Assembly: GCA_002842035.1 (NCBI GenBank) | Contig: PHBP01000001.1 | Coordinates: 233,198 to 297,197 of the forward strand | DNA length: 64,000 nt | Reading direction: 5' to 3' | From: Candidatus Cloacimonetes bacterium HGW-Cloacimonetes-2 | GTDB taxonomy: Bacteria; Cloacimonadota; Cloacimonadia; Cloacimonadales; Cloacimonadaceae | Shown here: piece by piece, positions 1-8,046 of the stretch | Layout of the letters: every line of letters begins with the position of its first letter | Numbering within the stretch: the stretch's first letter is position 1 | Made by a program: the position numbers and the translations under genes | Notes under the pieces: generated by a model | Seen by the model: only the letters and a program-made list of their open reading frames with translations | What the model was told of the DNA's origin: nothing | Database searches by the model: none

Positions 1-1221
1 GATGAGATGGCTGTAGATGAGGAGATCAATCGTAGTATCCTGGTCGATATCTTCGATTCTGTGTTGATAGAGGCTGTAAGACAGGATGCTTCAGATATCC
101 ACATCATTCCCTCTGGTAGAATGGCGGTGGAGTTGTATTTAAGGGTTGACGGCAGGTTGCAGCTTTGGCACAGGCAGGAAGGTACTCCGGCTGAAGCTTT
201 GGCAGCAGTAGTAAAAGACCGCTGCGTTGGGATTGATCGCTTTGAGCGGGATTCAGCTCAGGATGGGTATGCGCAGAGGATCGTAGATGACCATCTGATC
301 CGTTACAGAGTCTCCATCTTACCTATCGTATCAGCAGAGTATGAACGCCGCTTTGAAAGTATCGTTATCAGGGTGATAGATGATAGGAAAGTCATTACTG
401 ACTTCCACAAACTCGGCTTTCAGACGCAGGCTGAGGATGAATTTGTGAAATCAATCAATACTTCCAAGGGGATTGTGATCGTTACAGGGCCTACCGGTAG
501 CGGCAAAAGCACTACCTTGATGGCTGCTTTGAACAACATAATAACGCCCTCCCTCAACGTCCTTACCTGTGAAGATCCTGTAGAATACGTAATCAAGGGT
601 GCCCGCCAGCTAAAGATCGGGCACAAGATGACCTTTGACCAGGCTATGCGCTCCATCCTGAGGCACGATCCGGATGTCGTGATGGTCGGGGAGATCAGGG
701 ACAAGATCACCGCAGATATCGCCGTAAAACTCGCTAATACAGGCCACCTTACGCTCTCCACCCTCCATACAAACGATGCTCCCTCCGCGATCACCCGGCT
801 CTACAAAATGGGCATAGAACCCTTCCTTTTGGCATACTCGATCAATATCATCATAGCACAGAGACTGGTACGGAAACTATGCGAACACTGCAAAGAACCG
901 ATTTCTGCGGATAAATACCCTGCGGCATTGCAACTGGGACTCACCAAGGAAGAGCTGGATAGTGGCTCTATCTTTCAAGCAGTCGGATGTGACAAGTGCA
1001 ATGATGGCTTCCGTGGACGTATCAACATAGCGGAAGCTCTCTACTTCTATCCCGAGATCAGGGCTGAAATCATCCGCAATTCTACAGAGATAGACGAAGA
1101 AAGGATACGTAATCTGGCGCAAGCCCGGGGTATGCTTTCCATGCGTGATTCCGGTATTGCCAGGATCAGAGAAGGGCTCACTTCTGTGGCAGAAGTCCTT
1201 TATGCCACTACGGAGGAATGA
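1..1221 (+). CDS. Type IV pilus / type II secretion assembly ATPase (PilB/GspE family), 5' partial
   Basis: Hexameric cytoplasmic ATPase that powers pilin or pseudopilin assembly at the inner membrane. The frame is open to the window edge, and the first in-window ATG (position 7) falls just before the core motif DASDIHI. The usual N-terminal domain is therefore probably upstream, and the gene is taken as 5' truncated by the window. Counting from that ATG, the Walker A motif GPTGSGKST is at residues 161-169, the Asp box CEDPVEY near 190, and the Walker B stretch DPDVVMVGEIRD near 220. A tetracysteine zinc site (C292, C295, C328, C331) is typical of PilB/GspE rather than PilT. The stop overlaps the next start (ATGA), so the three pilin-like genes downstream are translationally coupled. 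PilB and GspE cannot be told apart from this fragment. Confidence 0.93.
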   Translation, partial: DEMAVDEEINRSILVDIFDSVLIEAVRQDASDIHIIPSGRMAVELYLRVDGRLQLWHRQEGTPAEALAAVVKDRCVGIDRFERDSAQDGYAQRIVDDHLIRYRVSILPIVSAEYERRFESIVIRVIDDRKVITDFHKLGFQTQAEDEFVKSINTSKGIVIVTGPTGSGKSTTLMAALNNIITPSLNVLTCEDPVEYVIKGARQLKIGHKMTFDQAMRSILRHDPDVVMVGEIRDKITADIAVKLANTGHLTLSTLHTNDAPSAITRLYKMGIEPFLLAYSINIIIAQRLVRKLCEHCKEPISADKYPAALQLGLTKEELDSGSIFQAVGCDKCNDGFRGRINIAEALYFYPEIRAEIIRNSTEIDEERIRNLAQARGMLSMRDSGIARIREGLTSVAEVLYATTEE

Positions 1222-1649
1222 TGAACCTGATGGAGATGGTTTGCGTGATGTTTGCAATGGTTTTCTTTACATCCGTGGCTTTGATCTACAATCGTGGAGC
1301 CTGGAGCCAGAAAGAACGCCTTTACGATGCCAATTCCTTCGTTCAGGCAACCGTCCTGGCTCACAGTGTATTGGATGAGATCGATGCGAAACTACTCAGC
1401 AAGGATCTCGCTTTTGATCAGATCATTACCAATTATAATGTAAACAGAAACGTCAATCTGGATTACGTAGGTGAAGCTTATACTCTTGCCATCACTGCAG
1501 TTCAGGCGGATTCCACCGGACAAGCCCTGGCAACCCCCATCACAGGCAGTATCTTCACCCGTGTATCGGTAAGAGTATCAGCCTTGTCGGGCTTGAGAGA
1601 GCCACTCCAGATCAGCCGTTTATTTACCAAAACCCACCTTAACCTCTGA
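1218..1649 (+). CDS. Pilin-like membrane-anchored protein (minor pseudopilin candidate)
   Basis: A 143-residue protein with one hydrophobic N-terminal segment (about residues 4-24) followed by a polar, mostly beta-type domain. That is the layout of a minor pilin or pseudopilin, but no clear prepilin peptidase site (Gly before a Phe/Met with Glu at +5) is visible. The assignment rests on shape and on coupling to the PilB-like ATPase: the ATG overlaps its stop, and this gene's own stop overlaps the next start. It may act as a PilV-type tip or priming subunit. No family is recognised with certainty. Confidence 0.6.
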   Translation: MMNLMEMVCVMFAMVFFTSVALIYNRGAWSQKERLYDANSFVQATVLAHSVLDEIDAKLLSKDLAFDQIITNYNVNRNVNLDYVGEAYTLAITAVQADSTGQALATPITGSIFTRVSVRVSALSGLREPLQISRLFTKTHLNL

Positions 1650-2218
1650 TGAATCTAATCATCGATATCCTGGGAGCTCTGGTAATCGGCAGTATGCTGA
1701 TGCTGATGATGATTACCTTCCAGTATCAGCTAAAGGATACTGCTGATGCAGCCATCTTCATGACAGGTATGATAGACCATATGCAAAAGTCTACAACCAA
1801 ACTCAATGAACTCATCTCTTTTGCCGGGATAGGTATGACCCCAACTACTACGATCACCACTGCAGGTACTACCAGATTAGCTTTCCGGACCAAATGGGAT
1901 TATACGACCAATACCATCAGCGCTACTATCCACACCATCAATCTGGAGCTTGCTGATAGCACGGCTGTTGGCAAGTCTCTGCTGGTAAAGCAGGACAACG
2001 TTGTTCTGGACAAAATGAGTTACATCCAGTGGATAGATCAATTAGGCTTTAGATACTTTGATATCGACGATCACGTAACTACCACCCCCGCCTCTGTAAG
2101 ATCAATAGAATACCGGATCACATTCCGTCACCACGCACCAAGTGTGGGGGCGGAGCCTTTACACACACGCCTGCAAATGCGCTGTTATCTGATGAACGCT
2201 TATTTGGCAGGAGGATGA
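1649..2218 (+). CDS. Pilin-like membrane-anchored protein (PilW-like candidate)
   Basis: A 189-residue protein with an N-terminal transmembrane helix (about residues 3-24, very Met/Leu rich), then a helical stretch ending in LNELISFAGIGM. This resembles the region after the helix in PilW-type minor pilins, where the first residues of the globular domain carry a conserved Ala-Gly. The rest is Thr-rich and predicted beta. It starts inside the stop codon of the previous gene and ends 1 nt before the next start, so it belongs to the same operon. Function is inferred from context and shape. Confidence 0.6.
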   Translation: MNLIIDILGALVIGSMLMLMMITFQYQLKDTADAAIFMTGMIDHMQKSTTKLNELISFAGIGMTPTTTITTAGTTRLAFRTKWDYTTNTISATIHTINLELADSTAVGKSLLVKQDNVVLDKMSYIQWIDQLGFRYFDIDDHVTTTPASVRSIEYRITFRHHAPSVGAEPLHTRLQMRCYLMNAYLAGG

Positions 2219-2219
2219 T

Positions 2220-3398
2220 ATGGGCAAAGCTATGCTAGTCATCTCCATCCTGATCGGGACAATTTATGCCGGTATTATGCTGCACCTGCAGAACAAGATG
2301 CTTAGCCTACCCCAGATCAAAGTGCAACAACTCGCCGAGAAAGAAGCAGAAAACGTGAGTGATTATGCTCTCCGTATGGCGGTAAGAAACAGCATCCAGC
2401 TAGGTCTTTTGGCAAATGTCGGAACAGCCTTTGATACGACTGTGGTGTACAACAATTACCGCATCGGAAACAGCATCATAGACAGAGTAGAATACCGTTT
2501 CGCAGGAGAAGCAGGAAAGTACAGAGCAGTTACCCGGGTAAGATCAAACCTGATGGGCACTCAGATCACCTATCCTGCTGAAATAGCATTTGCTTTTCCC
2601 AATTCCAGCCTCTTCGGAGAGCCTGATTGCTTCTATTTGGAGATGGATCAGCCCCAGTTCAATCCTTCCCCAAGTTTTAACCACGTGATCGATAGCTCCG
2701 CAAACCTGAACCATGGATTGTTCTACGGTGATATCTCCACCCGCCCTATGGGAATGGGAGCCAATGGCTGGAAATGTGCCAGTTTTGGCTCCACCGGAGG
2801 ATGGATCGAATTTGCCGGGCACCCCTCTATGGTCGTAAGTAGCAATTTTACAGTGATCTGTTTTGCCAAGATCAGGGAAAACCACCAGGCAGCTACTATA
2901 ATCTGGCTTCCATCGGATCCTTGGGATACCTTGACTCCCACTGCCGGTCACCCGGGACAAAACCTGCGTTACAAACCCAGCGCAGGTATCTGGTTCAGCG
3001 GGGGACAGATGCATTTCTCCTCGGTGAATACCTCTTATGTCCAATCCACTGTCTCTGTACCTTTCGTTCCGCGTGGACGTTGGCCTCACAACCGTGATCA
3101 GTGGATATTCTTTGGGCTCACTTATGCCAATGGGAGACTCAAAGCATACATCAATGGACTGCCTGTGGGAACATCGGACACTGCTTCGCCACTCCCTGCC
3201 ATCCCTACGACCAATGGCTTTACCATCGGACGTAAGGACATCAAGGTTCTCAGCACAATGGGAGCTTCCGAGTATATGTATATGTTCGGTCTGATAGATC
3301 AAGTCGGTCTCTACAGCAGGACACTTTCAGATGCCGAAATCTGGGGTATTTACAATGACATCCTCAGTCCTGCGAGTATGCAGTATATCAAAGACTGA
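2220..3398 (+). CDS. Membrane-anchored LamG (concanavalin A-like) domain protein in the pilus operon
   Basis: A 392-residue protein. Residues 5-22 form a transmembrane anchor followed by a helix (QLAEKEAENVSDYALRMAV) as in pilin-like proteins. A beta domain follows to about residue 140. From about residue 150 to the end lies a LamG/laminin-G-like lectin fold, recognisable from the blocks WIEFAGHPSMVV, YANGRLKAYINGLPVGT, FTIGRKD and GLIDQVGLYSRTLSDAEI, the last being the classic LamG C-terminal signature. A GGAGG ribosome site sits 8 nt upstream. As the last gene after the ATPase and two pilin-like genes, it is plausibly a pilus-tip adhesin binding a glycan or polymer. The ligand is unknown. 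Confidence 0.75.
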   Translation: MGKAMLVISILIGTIYAGIMLHLQNKMLSLPQIKVQQLAEKEAENVSDYALRMAVRNSIQLGLLANVGTAFDTTVVYNNYRIGNSIIDRVEYRFAGEAGKYRAVTRVRSNLMGTQITYPAEIAFAFPNSSLFGEPDCFYLEMDQPQFNPSPSFNHVIDSSANLNHGLFYGDISTRPMGMGANGWKCASFGSTGGWIEFAGHPSMVVSSNFTVICFAKIRENHQAATIIWLPSDPWDTLTPTAGHPGQNLRYKPSAGIWFSGGQMHFSSVNTSYVQSTVSVPFVPRGRWPHNRDQWIFFGLTYANGRLKAYINGLPVGTSDTASPLPAIPTTNGFTIGRKDIKVLSTMGASEYMYMFGLIDQVGLYSRTLSDAEIWGIYNDILSPASMQYIKD

Positions 3399-3437
3399 TC
3401 CCGGCAATTAGTCTGCCATTTACCTCTTGCTGTATTG

Positions 3438-3463
3438 ATTCACAAGCCTAAGCAGTTGTGAAT
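3438..3463. repeat. 8-bp inverted repeat after the pilus operon
   Basis: ATTCACAA (3438-3445) and TTGTGAAT (3456-3463) form a stem with a 10-nt loop. No run of T follows, so it is not a clear intrinsic terminator. It may stabilise the 3' end of the transcript. Confidence 0.4.
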
Positions 3464-3478
3464 TGAGCTCTTATAGCT

Positions 3479-3586
3479 CCCTCTTTCGATTGCACACTGC
3501 TAACACATTGCAGAACCGATGTTTACTGTATGTTCAAGCAGGATTCAAGCAGGATAGAAGCAGGATAGAAGCAGGATATCAAGCAG
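3479..3586 (+). repeat. Direct 11-nt repeat array with leader (family II, copy 1)
   Basis: Five 11-nt units lie head to tail at 3533-3586. The base unit is TTCAAGCAGGA (twice), then TAGAAGCAGGA (twice), then a partial unit. The preceding ~54 nt (from CCCTCTTTC through the CATTGCAG block) are similar to the sequence before the arrays at 33.5 kb and 49.6 kb. The array lies between two same-direction genes, upstream of the hydrogenase promoter. There are no spacers between units, so it is not a CRISPR array. Confidence 0.85.
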
Positions 3587-3626
3587 AGGCCTAAGGAGAT
3601 CAGTATGCTTTCGGGAAGCTTTCTAC

Positions 3627-3656
3627 TTGACATCTTTATCCAAAAACAAATAATTA
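3627..3656 (+). promoter_or_regulatory. Sigma70-type promoter of the [FeFe] hydrogenase
   Basis: A perfect -35 TTGACA (3627-3632) is followed after 18 nt by TAATTA (3651-3656), 34 nt before the chosen ATG. A GGAG ribosome site at 3681-3684 follows. Confidence 0.6.
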
Positions 3657-3690
3657 GCTCAGAAGAGAAATTACGCCCAAGGAGACGTTG

Positions 3691-5439
3691 ATGATCACTG
3701 TCTATATCAATGGCAAAGCAGTTGAAGTTGCCAAGAATACCAAGGTTTTACACGCCTGCACCAAGGCAGGCTATCCTGTCCCCCACCTCTGTTATCACGA
3801 AGATCTGCCCGCATTTGGAAACTGTGGAGTATGTATGGTCGAGATCAATGGACGCATCGTCCGAGCCTGCTCCACTCCCTGTGAAGATGGGATGCAGATT
3901 ATTACCAAGACCAAAAAGCTCTTGGATTTGCGCCGTGAAGCGGTAGAGATCATCCTTTCCACACACCCCAACAATTGCCCGGAGTGCATCAAAAACGGAC
4001 GTTGCGAGCTGCAGAAACTCTGTGAAGATCTTGCCATCCGCCACACCGGGCTCAAGAAGCTGCGCAAGAAGTACAAAGGCCGCGATGAATCCTCGCCTTC
4101 AATCACGCTTGATCCCAGCTACTGCGTCAATTGCGGGCGTTGCACCTACGTCTGCAGCGAGATTCAGGACGTCCACGCCTTGGAGAATTCCGCCCGTGGT
4201 TTTGATACCTTCGTAGGTCCCACCTTCAACCGTCCGTTGGAAGAATCCGAATGCGTCAAATGTGGACAATGCTCGGCACATTGCCCAGTCGCAGCAATCT
4301 ATGAGAATGACGACAGTGACGATGTCTGGCAGGCTTTGGACAATAAAGATCTCGTCCTTGTGGCGCAGGAAGCTCCGGCTGTCCGCGTAGCTCTGGGCGA
4401 AGAATTTGGCTATAAACCAGGGACAAACGTGAAAGGCAAGATGTATTCTGCACTGAGGGAGCTCGGGTTCAAGTATGTCTTTGATACAAACTTTGGAGCA
4501 GATCTCACCATTATGGAAGAGGCATCTGAGTTTGTCGATGTATTCAAGAATCATCCCGATAGATTCCCGCTGGTTACAACCTGCTGTCCCAGTTGGGTGG
4601 ACTTCCTGGAGAAGTTCCACGCGGAATTGATCCCTCATTTCTCCTCTTCAAAATCACCTCACCAGATGGTAGGAACAATGGTAAAGACCTACTGGGCGGA
4701 AAAGATGAAGCTGGATCCGGACAAAATCTTCTTAGTCAGTGTAATGCCTTGCACCGCGAAGAAGTATGAGATCGAGCGTATGGAAGATATGTACGCTTCC
4801 GGTTACAAGGATGTAAACGTCACAATCACTACCCGCGAGCTAGCCAGAATGCTCAAGACCCGCGGTATTGACCTCGCCAAGCTCGAAGATGGCGAAGCCG
4901 ACAATCCTCTTGGCGAATATAGCGGTGCCGGCACTATCTTTGGAGCTACCGGAGGAGTGATGGAAGCAGCCCTCAGGACAGCCTATTTCTTTATCACAGG
5001 CGAGGAGCTTCCCAATCCCAATATCGAATTCCTGCGCGGACACAAAGGAATCAAGACCGGAAGTATCAACATCTTGGGCAATGAGATCAGGATCGCAGTC
5101 GCATCCGGGCTTGGAAATGTTACCAAAGTGATGAACCAGATCAGAACAGCCAAGGAAAAGGGGCTGGAACCTCCTTATCACTTTATCGAGGTAATGGCTT
5201 GCCGGGGTGGATGCGTTGGTGGCGGTGGACAGCCTTATCGCTCTACAAACAGAGTCCGTCTTGCCCGAGCCAAAGGCCTCTACAAAGAGGATGAAGGTAT
5301 GGAGCGACGTGAATCTCACAACAATCCCTCTATCCAAAAGCTCTACAAGGAATACCTGGGCAAACCCAATTCCCACAAGGCACACAAGCTGCTTCACACC
5401 AGCTACATTGCCCGACCTCTGGATCTCATCAAGAAATAA
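3691..5439 (+). CDS. [FeFe] hydrogenase, ferredoxin-domain type (HndD/HydA-like)
   Basis: Cytoplasmic iron hydrogenase that reduces protons to H2 or the reverse, 582 aa. Domain order: [2Fe-2S] ferredoxin fold (C34, C45, C48, C60); His-Cys cluster region (HPNNCPEC...C); two [4Fe-4S] sites (CVNCGRCTYVC and CVKCGQCSAHC); then the H-cluster domain with all three signatures: L1 TTCCPSWV (C298, C299), L2 MPCTAKK (C354), L3 MACRGGCVGGGGQP (C504, C508). All H-cluster cysteines are present, so it should be active once matured. A TTG three bases upstream is also in frame; the ATG at 3691 is preferred because GGAG ends 6 nt before it. No NuoE/NuoF-like partner and no HydE/F/G maturase lies in the window, so electron partners and maturation come from elsewhere. 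It has its own promoter and a terminator. Confidence 0.96.
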   Translation: MITVYINGKAVEVAKNTKVLHACTKAGYPVPHLCYHEDLPAFGNCGVCMVEINGRIVRACSTPCEDGMQIITKTKKLLDLRREAVEIILSTHPNNCPECIKNGRCELQKLCEDLAIRHTGLKKLRKKYKGRDESSPSITLDPSYCVNCGRCTYVCSEIQDVHALENSARGFDTFVGPTFNRPLEESECVKCGQCSAHCPVAAIYENDDSDDVWQALDNKDLVLVAQEAPAVRVALGEEFGYKPGTNVKGKMYSALRELGFKYVFDTNFGADLTIMEEASEFVDVFKNHPDRFPLVTTCCPSWVDFLEKFHAELIPHFSSSKSPHQMVGTMVKTYWAEKMKLDPDKIFLVSVMPCTAKKYEIERMEDMYASGYKDVNVTITTRELARMLKTRGIDLAKLEDGEADNPLGEYSGAGTIFGATGGVMEAALRTAYFFITGEELPNPNIEFLRGHKGIKTGSINILGNEIRIAVASGLGNVTKVMNQIRTAKEKGLEPPYHFIEVMACRGGCVGGGGQPYRSTNRVRLARAKGLYKEDEGMERRESHNNPSIQKLYKEYLGKPNSHKAHKLLHTSYIARPLDLIKK

Positions 5440-5457
5440 TACTCACAAAGATAAAAG

Positions 5458-5490
5458 AAATCCCCGGCGTGAAACCGGGGATTTTCTTTT
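5458..5490. terminator. Bidirectional intrinsic terminator
   Basis: Stem AATCCCCGG / CCGGGGATT with a 7-nt loop, followed by TTCTTTT on the plus strand. The other side is A-rich, giving a T tract on the minus strand. It serves the hydrogenase and the converging caspase-fold gene. Confidence 0.9.
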
Positions 5491-5505
5491 AATAAAAGGC
5501 TGCAA

Positions 5506-6294
5506 TTACCAGGAAAGGCTGCCTCCACCTTCCAGATCGAGGATGTCATATCGTCCCTGACCCTTGTAGATATTGGGATTCAGGCGGTAATCAACTCCCG
5601 GACTGCCGGCAAACCAGGGCACTTGCCGCTGTTGAGTAGCTTGCATAATCTCGCTGATTAGCCCCGGCATTGTCATTAGGAAGTTGCTATCCGTGGTCTC
5701 CATCGCATTGATAAAGGCAAGAGTGAAGACGCTGCGCTCAACATTGAGCTCTGTAACTACCCTATCCGGAGCAGTTGCATAGACCACGACCTGCTTAGTG
5801 GGAGCTTTGCTGCCTACCCAATGCAGCGGCTTTGAGAGAGCTCTGCTGCCCTGTGGAGCCCATGTACGGCTTGCCTCGAGGATCACAATCGAGCTCCTGG
5901 CATATGCAAGGGAATCCATCAGAGATCTTACCCCTATGGCATTTGCGGCAGAGGGTCTCAAGGTCCCGGGATTACTCCCGGCAGGAAGCAGAAAGTCATT
6001 AGAATTGTCACTGCCATTGAAGCCGCTGAAGTAGAACAGAGCCTCATCCTGCGGGCTCAGACTCACCAGGAAGGAATCAATTGCCGCTCGCATCGGAGCA
6101 TAAGCCAGATTGGCACGTTTACTTACGTTGAAGCCCCAGGAACCCAATGCTGTACTCATTGCATTGATGTCGTTTGAGGGTGCTGCCAGAGTCATTCCCG
6201 CATAATTCGAATTCCCAATCACCAGAGCTTTACGCTCTGCAAAGAGGGACAAACTCAGCAGGACTATCAATCCTGCCATTAGAATTTTCTTCAT
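5506..6294 (-). CDS. Secreted caspase-fold (C14-like) protein with both catalytic residues replaced
   Basis: A 262-residue protein with an N-terminal signal peptide (KKILMAGLIVLLSLSLFA), so exported. The body matches the bacterial caspase/metacaspase p20 fold: RKALVIGNSNYAGM, a conserved SNDINAMSTALGSWGFNV block, and the strand ALFYFSG. The catalytic-His loop, normally GHG, reads SGFNGS, and the catalytic-Cys strand, normally ILDACR, reads ILEASR. Neither the His nor the Cys of the dyad is present, so proteolysis is not expected. The surrounding fold residues, including VVYATAPDRV, are kept, which suggests selection for a binding or scaffold role. It converges on the hydrogenase, and ompA lies just upstream on the same strand but has its own terminator. 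An unrelated function on the same fold cannot be excluded. Confidence 0.8.
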   Translation of the reverse strand: MKKILMAGLIVLLSLSLFAERKALVIGNSNYAGMTLAAPSNDINAMSTALGSWGFNVSKRANLAYAPMRAAIDSFLVSLSPQDEALFYFSGFNGSDNSNDFLLPAGSNPGTLRPSAANAIGVRSLMDSLAYARSSIVILEASRTWAPQGSRALSKPLHWVGSKAPTKQVVVYATAPDRVVTELNVERSVFTLAFINAMETTDSNFLMTMPGLISEIMQATQQRQVPWFAGSPGVDYRLNPNIYKGQGRYDILDLEGGGSLSW

Positions 6295-6322
6295 ACAAAC
6301 TCCATCCTATCGCTGATGCTGC

Positions 6323-6351
6323 AAGTATCTACCCCTACAAAGAAATGTCAA
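6323..6351 (-). promoter_or_regulatory. Promoter of the caspase-fold gene
   Basis: On the minus strand, TTGACA (6351-6346) and ATACTT (6328-6323) are separated by 17 nt, about 30 nt before the start codon at 6294. Confidence 0.6.
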
Positions 6352-6384
6352 GATTTATCTCCAAGTACCATCTATTGCTCCGGG

Positions 6385-6419
6385 GAAACAAGAAAGGGGA
6401 GGACAATGAAGTCCTCCCC
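6385..6419 (-). terminator. Intrinsic terminator of the OmpA/TSP3 gene
   Basis: Nine-pair stem GGGGAGGAC / GTCCTCCCC around a 6-nt loop (6396-6419), followed on the minus strand by TTTCTTGTTT. It lies 22 nt after the ompA stop. Confidence 0.85.
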
Positions 6420-6440
6420 CGATATGTCTATAACTGTATC

Positions 6441-7985
6441 TTATTCGACTACTTGGAATTCAATACGACGGTTGAGTTGACGTCCTTCCGGAGTATCGTT
6501 TGTAGCACGAGGCTGGCTTTCGCCCTTACCCTCTGTGCTCATACGATCCGCAGCTATACCACGATTGACCAGCCAGGCTTTCACGGAGGCTGCACGTCTC
6601 TGAGACAGGCTCATATTGCTGGCATCACTACCGACATTGTCAGTATGACCGATGATCAGCACTTTGACAGTGGGATTGGCATTGAGAGCAGTGTAAGCAC
6701 GCTCCAGAATCTCAGTGGAAGCAGGCAAGATGTTGGCGGAATTGGTCTCGAAGAGAATTCCTTCCAGGTTGAAAGTAGCACCGGCTCTCAGATCGACGAC
6801 GTCGTCTCTGGGATTGAGGGGATCAGTGCCAGCGGCTACTTCTTCACCATCGTTTTTGCTACCGGCATCTGTATCTGCAACGAGAGGATTGGTGCGGTGA
6901 GTAGTGACTTCAGCGCCATCTTTCAGTCCGTCACCATCGGTATCAGCGACTGTAGGATTGGTGCGGTGAGTATTGACCTCTTCGCCATCCTTCAAGCCGT
7001 CACCATCGGTATCGGCAACCAGCGGATTGGTATTGTGCTGACGGATCTCGGCAAAATCAGTGAGACCATCGTTGTCTGTATCGGCAAGTCGGGGATTGGT
7101 GCGGTGAGTATTGACTTCGGCACCGTCATTGAGTCCGTCACCATCAGTATCAGCTACCAGCGGATCGGTGTTATACTGCATAATCTCAGCATAATCGGTG
7201 AGACCATCGCCATCGGTATCCGGATTGGCGGGATTGGTGCGATATTGATTGGTTTCTTGCTCGTCGGTAAGTCCATCGCCATCGGTATCTCGAGCGGCAA
7301 CTACAGGAGGAGTCACTACGGGAGGAGTAACGGGACGCTGCGTCACTGGAGGCTGCGGAGCAGGCACCGGTGCCGGAGCTGGTGCAGGAGCCGGAGCGGG
7401 AGCAGGGGCAGGACGCTTGGGAGCGCTGTAGAAAGCCAAGCCGGCTGTAAAGGTCCAATAACCATCCTGCTTTTCGCCGGAAAGCCAATTCTCATCGCCA
7501 TCCATACGAACTCTGTTATCCAGATTGTCCGAATTGGCAAGATTGTATCCACCGGATACTTCCAAAGCCATCCCGGGCATCAATTCTGTCTTGAAACCCA
7601 CGCCCACAGGATAATAGGGCACTGCATCCAAAAGCCTCTCTTTCCAATCTACGACAGCACCATAACCAGCATAGAGGAAGGGGGTGAATTTGGGATTGTT
7701 ATAAGGGTGGAAATAAGCACGGCTATCAGCCAAAACCAGATTAGTCGTGTAAACTCCCGGGGCTGTGAGCTGGGTATAACCGGTTCCAAGCCTGATCGAG
7801 AGAAATTCAAACATCTTCATTTGCAGGTTTGCACGAAGCAGAGGCCCCACACTTTCGTCGCTTCCGGCGTTGTTGCCAAGGGAAGCGCCCAAATCAAAAC
7901 CATAAGTCCATCCGGGGCTGGTATAAGCATTTGCCACCGCAAAGGCCATCAATAGCAGCGTGACCAGAAAAATCTTTGTCTTCAT
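6441..7985 (-). CDS. OmpA-family outer-membrane protein with thrombospondin type-3 repeats
   Basis: A 514-residue envelope protein. Signal peptide 1-20; residues about 22-188 look like an 8-strand OmpA-type beta barrel (alternating aromatic strands, e.g. FTPFLYAGYGAVVDW); a Pro-Ala rich linker follows (about 190-225); then about seven calcium-binding TSP3 units with the DTDGDGLTD pattern (about 230-395); then an OmpA C-terminal peptidoglycan-binding domain with GHTDNVGS and LSQRRAASVKAWLVNRGI. It anchors the outer membrane to the cell wall. The start is supported by AAGGAG 6 nt upstream. TSP3 repeats between barrel and OmpA domain are common in FCB bacteria. Confidence 0.93.
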   Translation of the reverse strand: MKTKIFLVTLLLMAFAVANAYTSPGWTYGFDLGASLGNNAGSDESVGPLLRANLQMKMFEFLSIRLGTGYTQLTAPGVYTTNLVLADSRAYFHPYNNPKFTPFLYAGYGAVVDWKERLLDAVPYYPVGVGFKTELMPGMALEVSGGYNLANSDNLDNRVRMDGDENWLSGEKQDGYWTFTAGLAFYSAPKRPAPAPAPAPAPAPAPVPAPQPPVTQRPVTPPVVTPPVVAARDTDGDGLTDEQETNQYRTNPANPDTDGDGLTDYAEIMQYNTDPLVADTDGDGLNDGAEVNTHRTNPRLADTDNDGLTDFAEIRQHNTNPLVADTDGDGLKDGEEVNTHRTNPTVADTDGDGLKDGAEVTTHRTNPLVADTDAGSKNDGEEVAAGTDPLNPRDDVVDLRAGATFNLEGILFETNSANILPASTEILERAYTALNANPTVKVLIIGHTDNVGSDASNMSLSQRRAASVKAWLVNRGIAADRMSTEGKGESQPRATNDTPEGRQLNRRIEFQVVE

Positions 7986-8018
7986 ATCATACTCCTTCTG
8001 TATTCATCTAATATTTAC

Positions 8019-8046
8019 AATATAAGCGAGCTCAGGCGAATGGCAA
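8019..8046 (-). promoter_or_regulatory. Promoter of the OmpA/TSP3 gene
   Basis: On the minus strand, TTGCCA (8046-8041) and TATATT (8024-8019) are spaced 16 nt apart, 33 nt upstream of the start codon. Confidence 0.6.

Noticed and set aside
3533-3586. CRISPR array
   Set aside because: Units are only 11 nt, contiguous without spacers, and no cas genes are in the window.
6174-7955. Long plus-strand open frame of 593 codons opposite the OmpA/TSP3 gene
   Set aside because: It is a shadow produced by the Asp/Gly-rich TSP3 repeats on the other strand; the minus-strand protein has clear domains, promoter, ribosome site and terminator.
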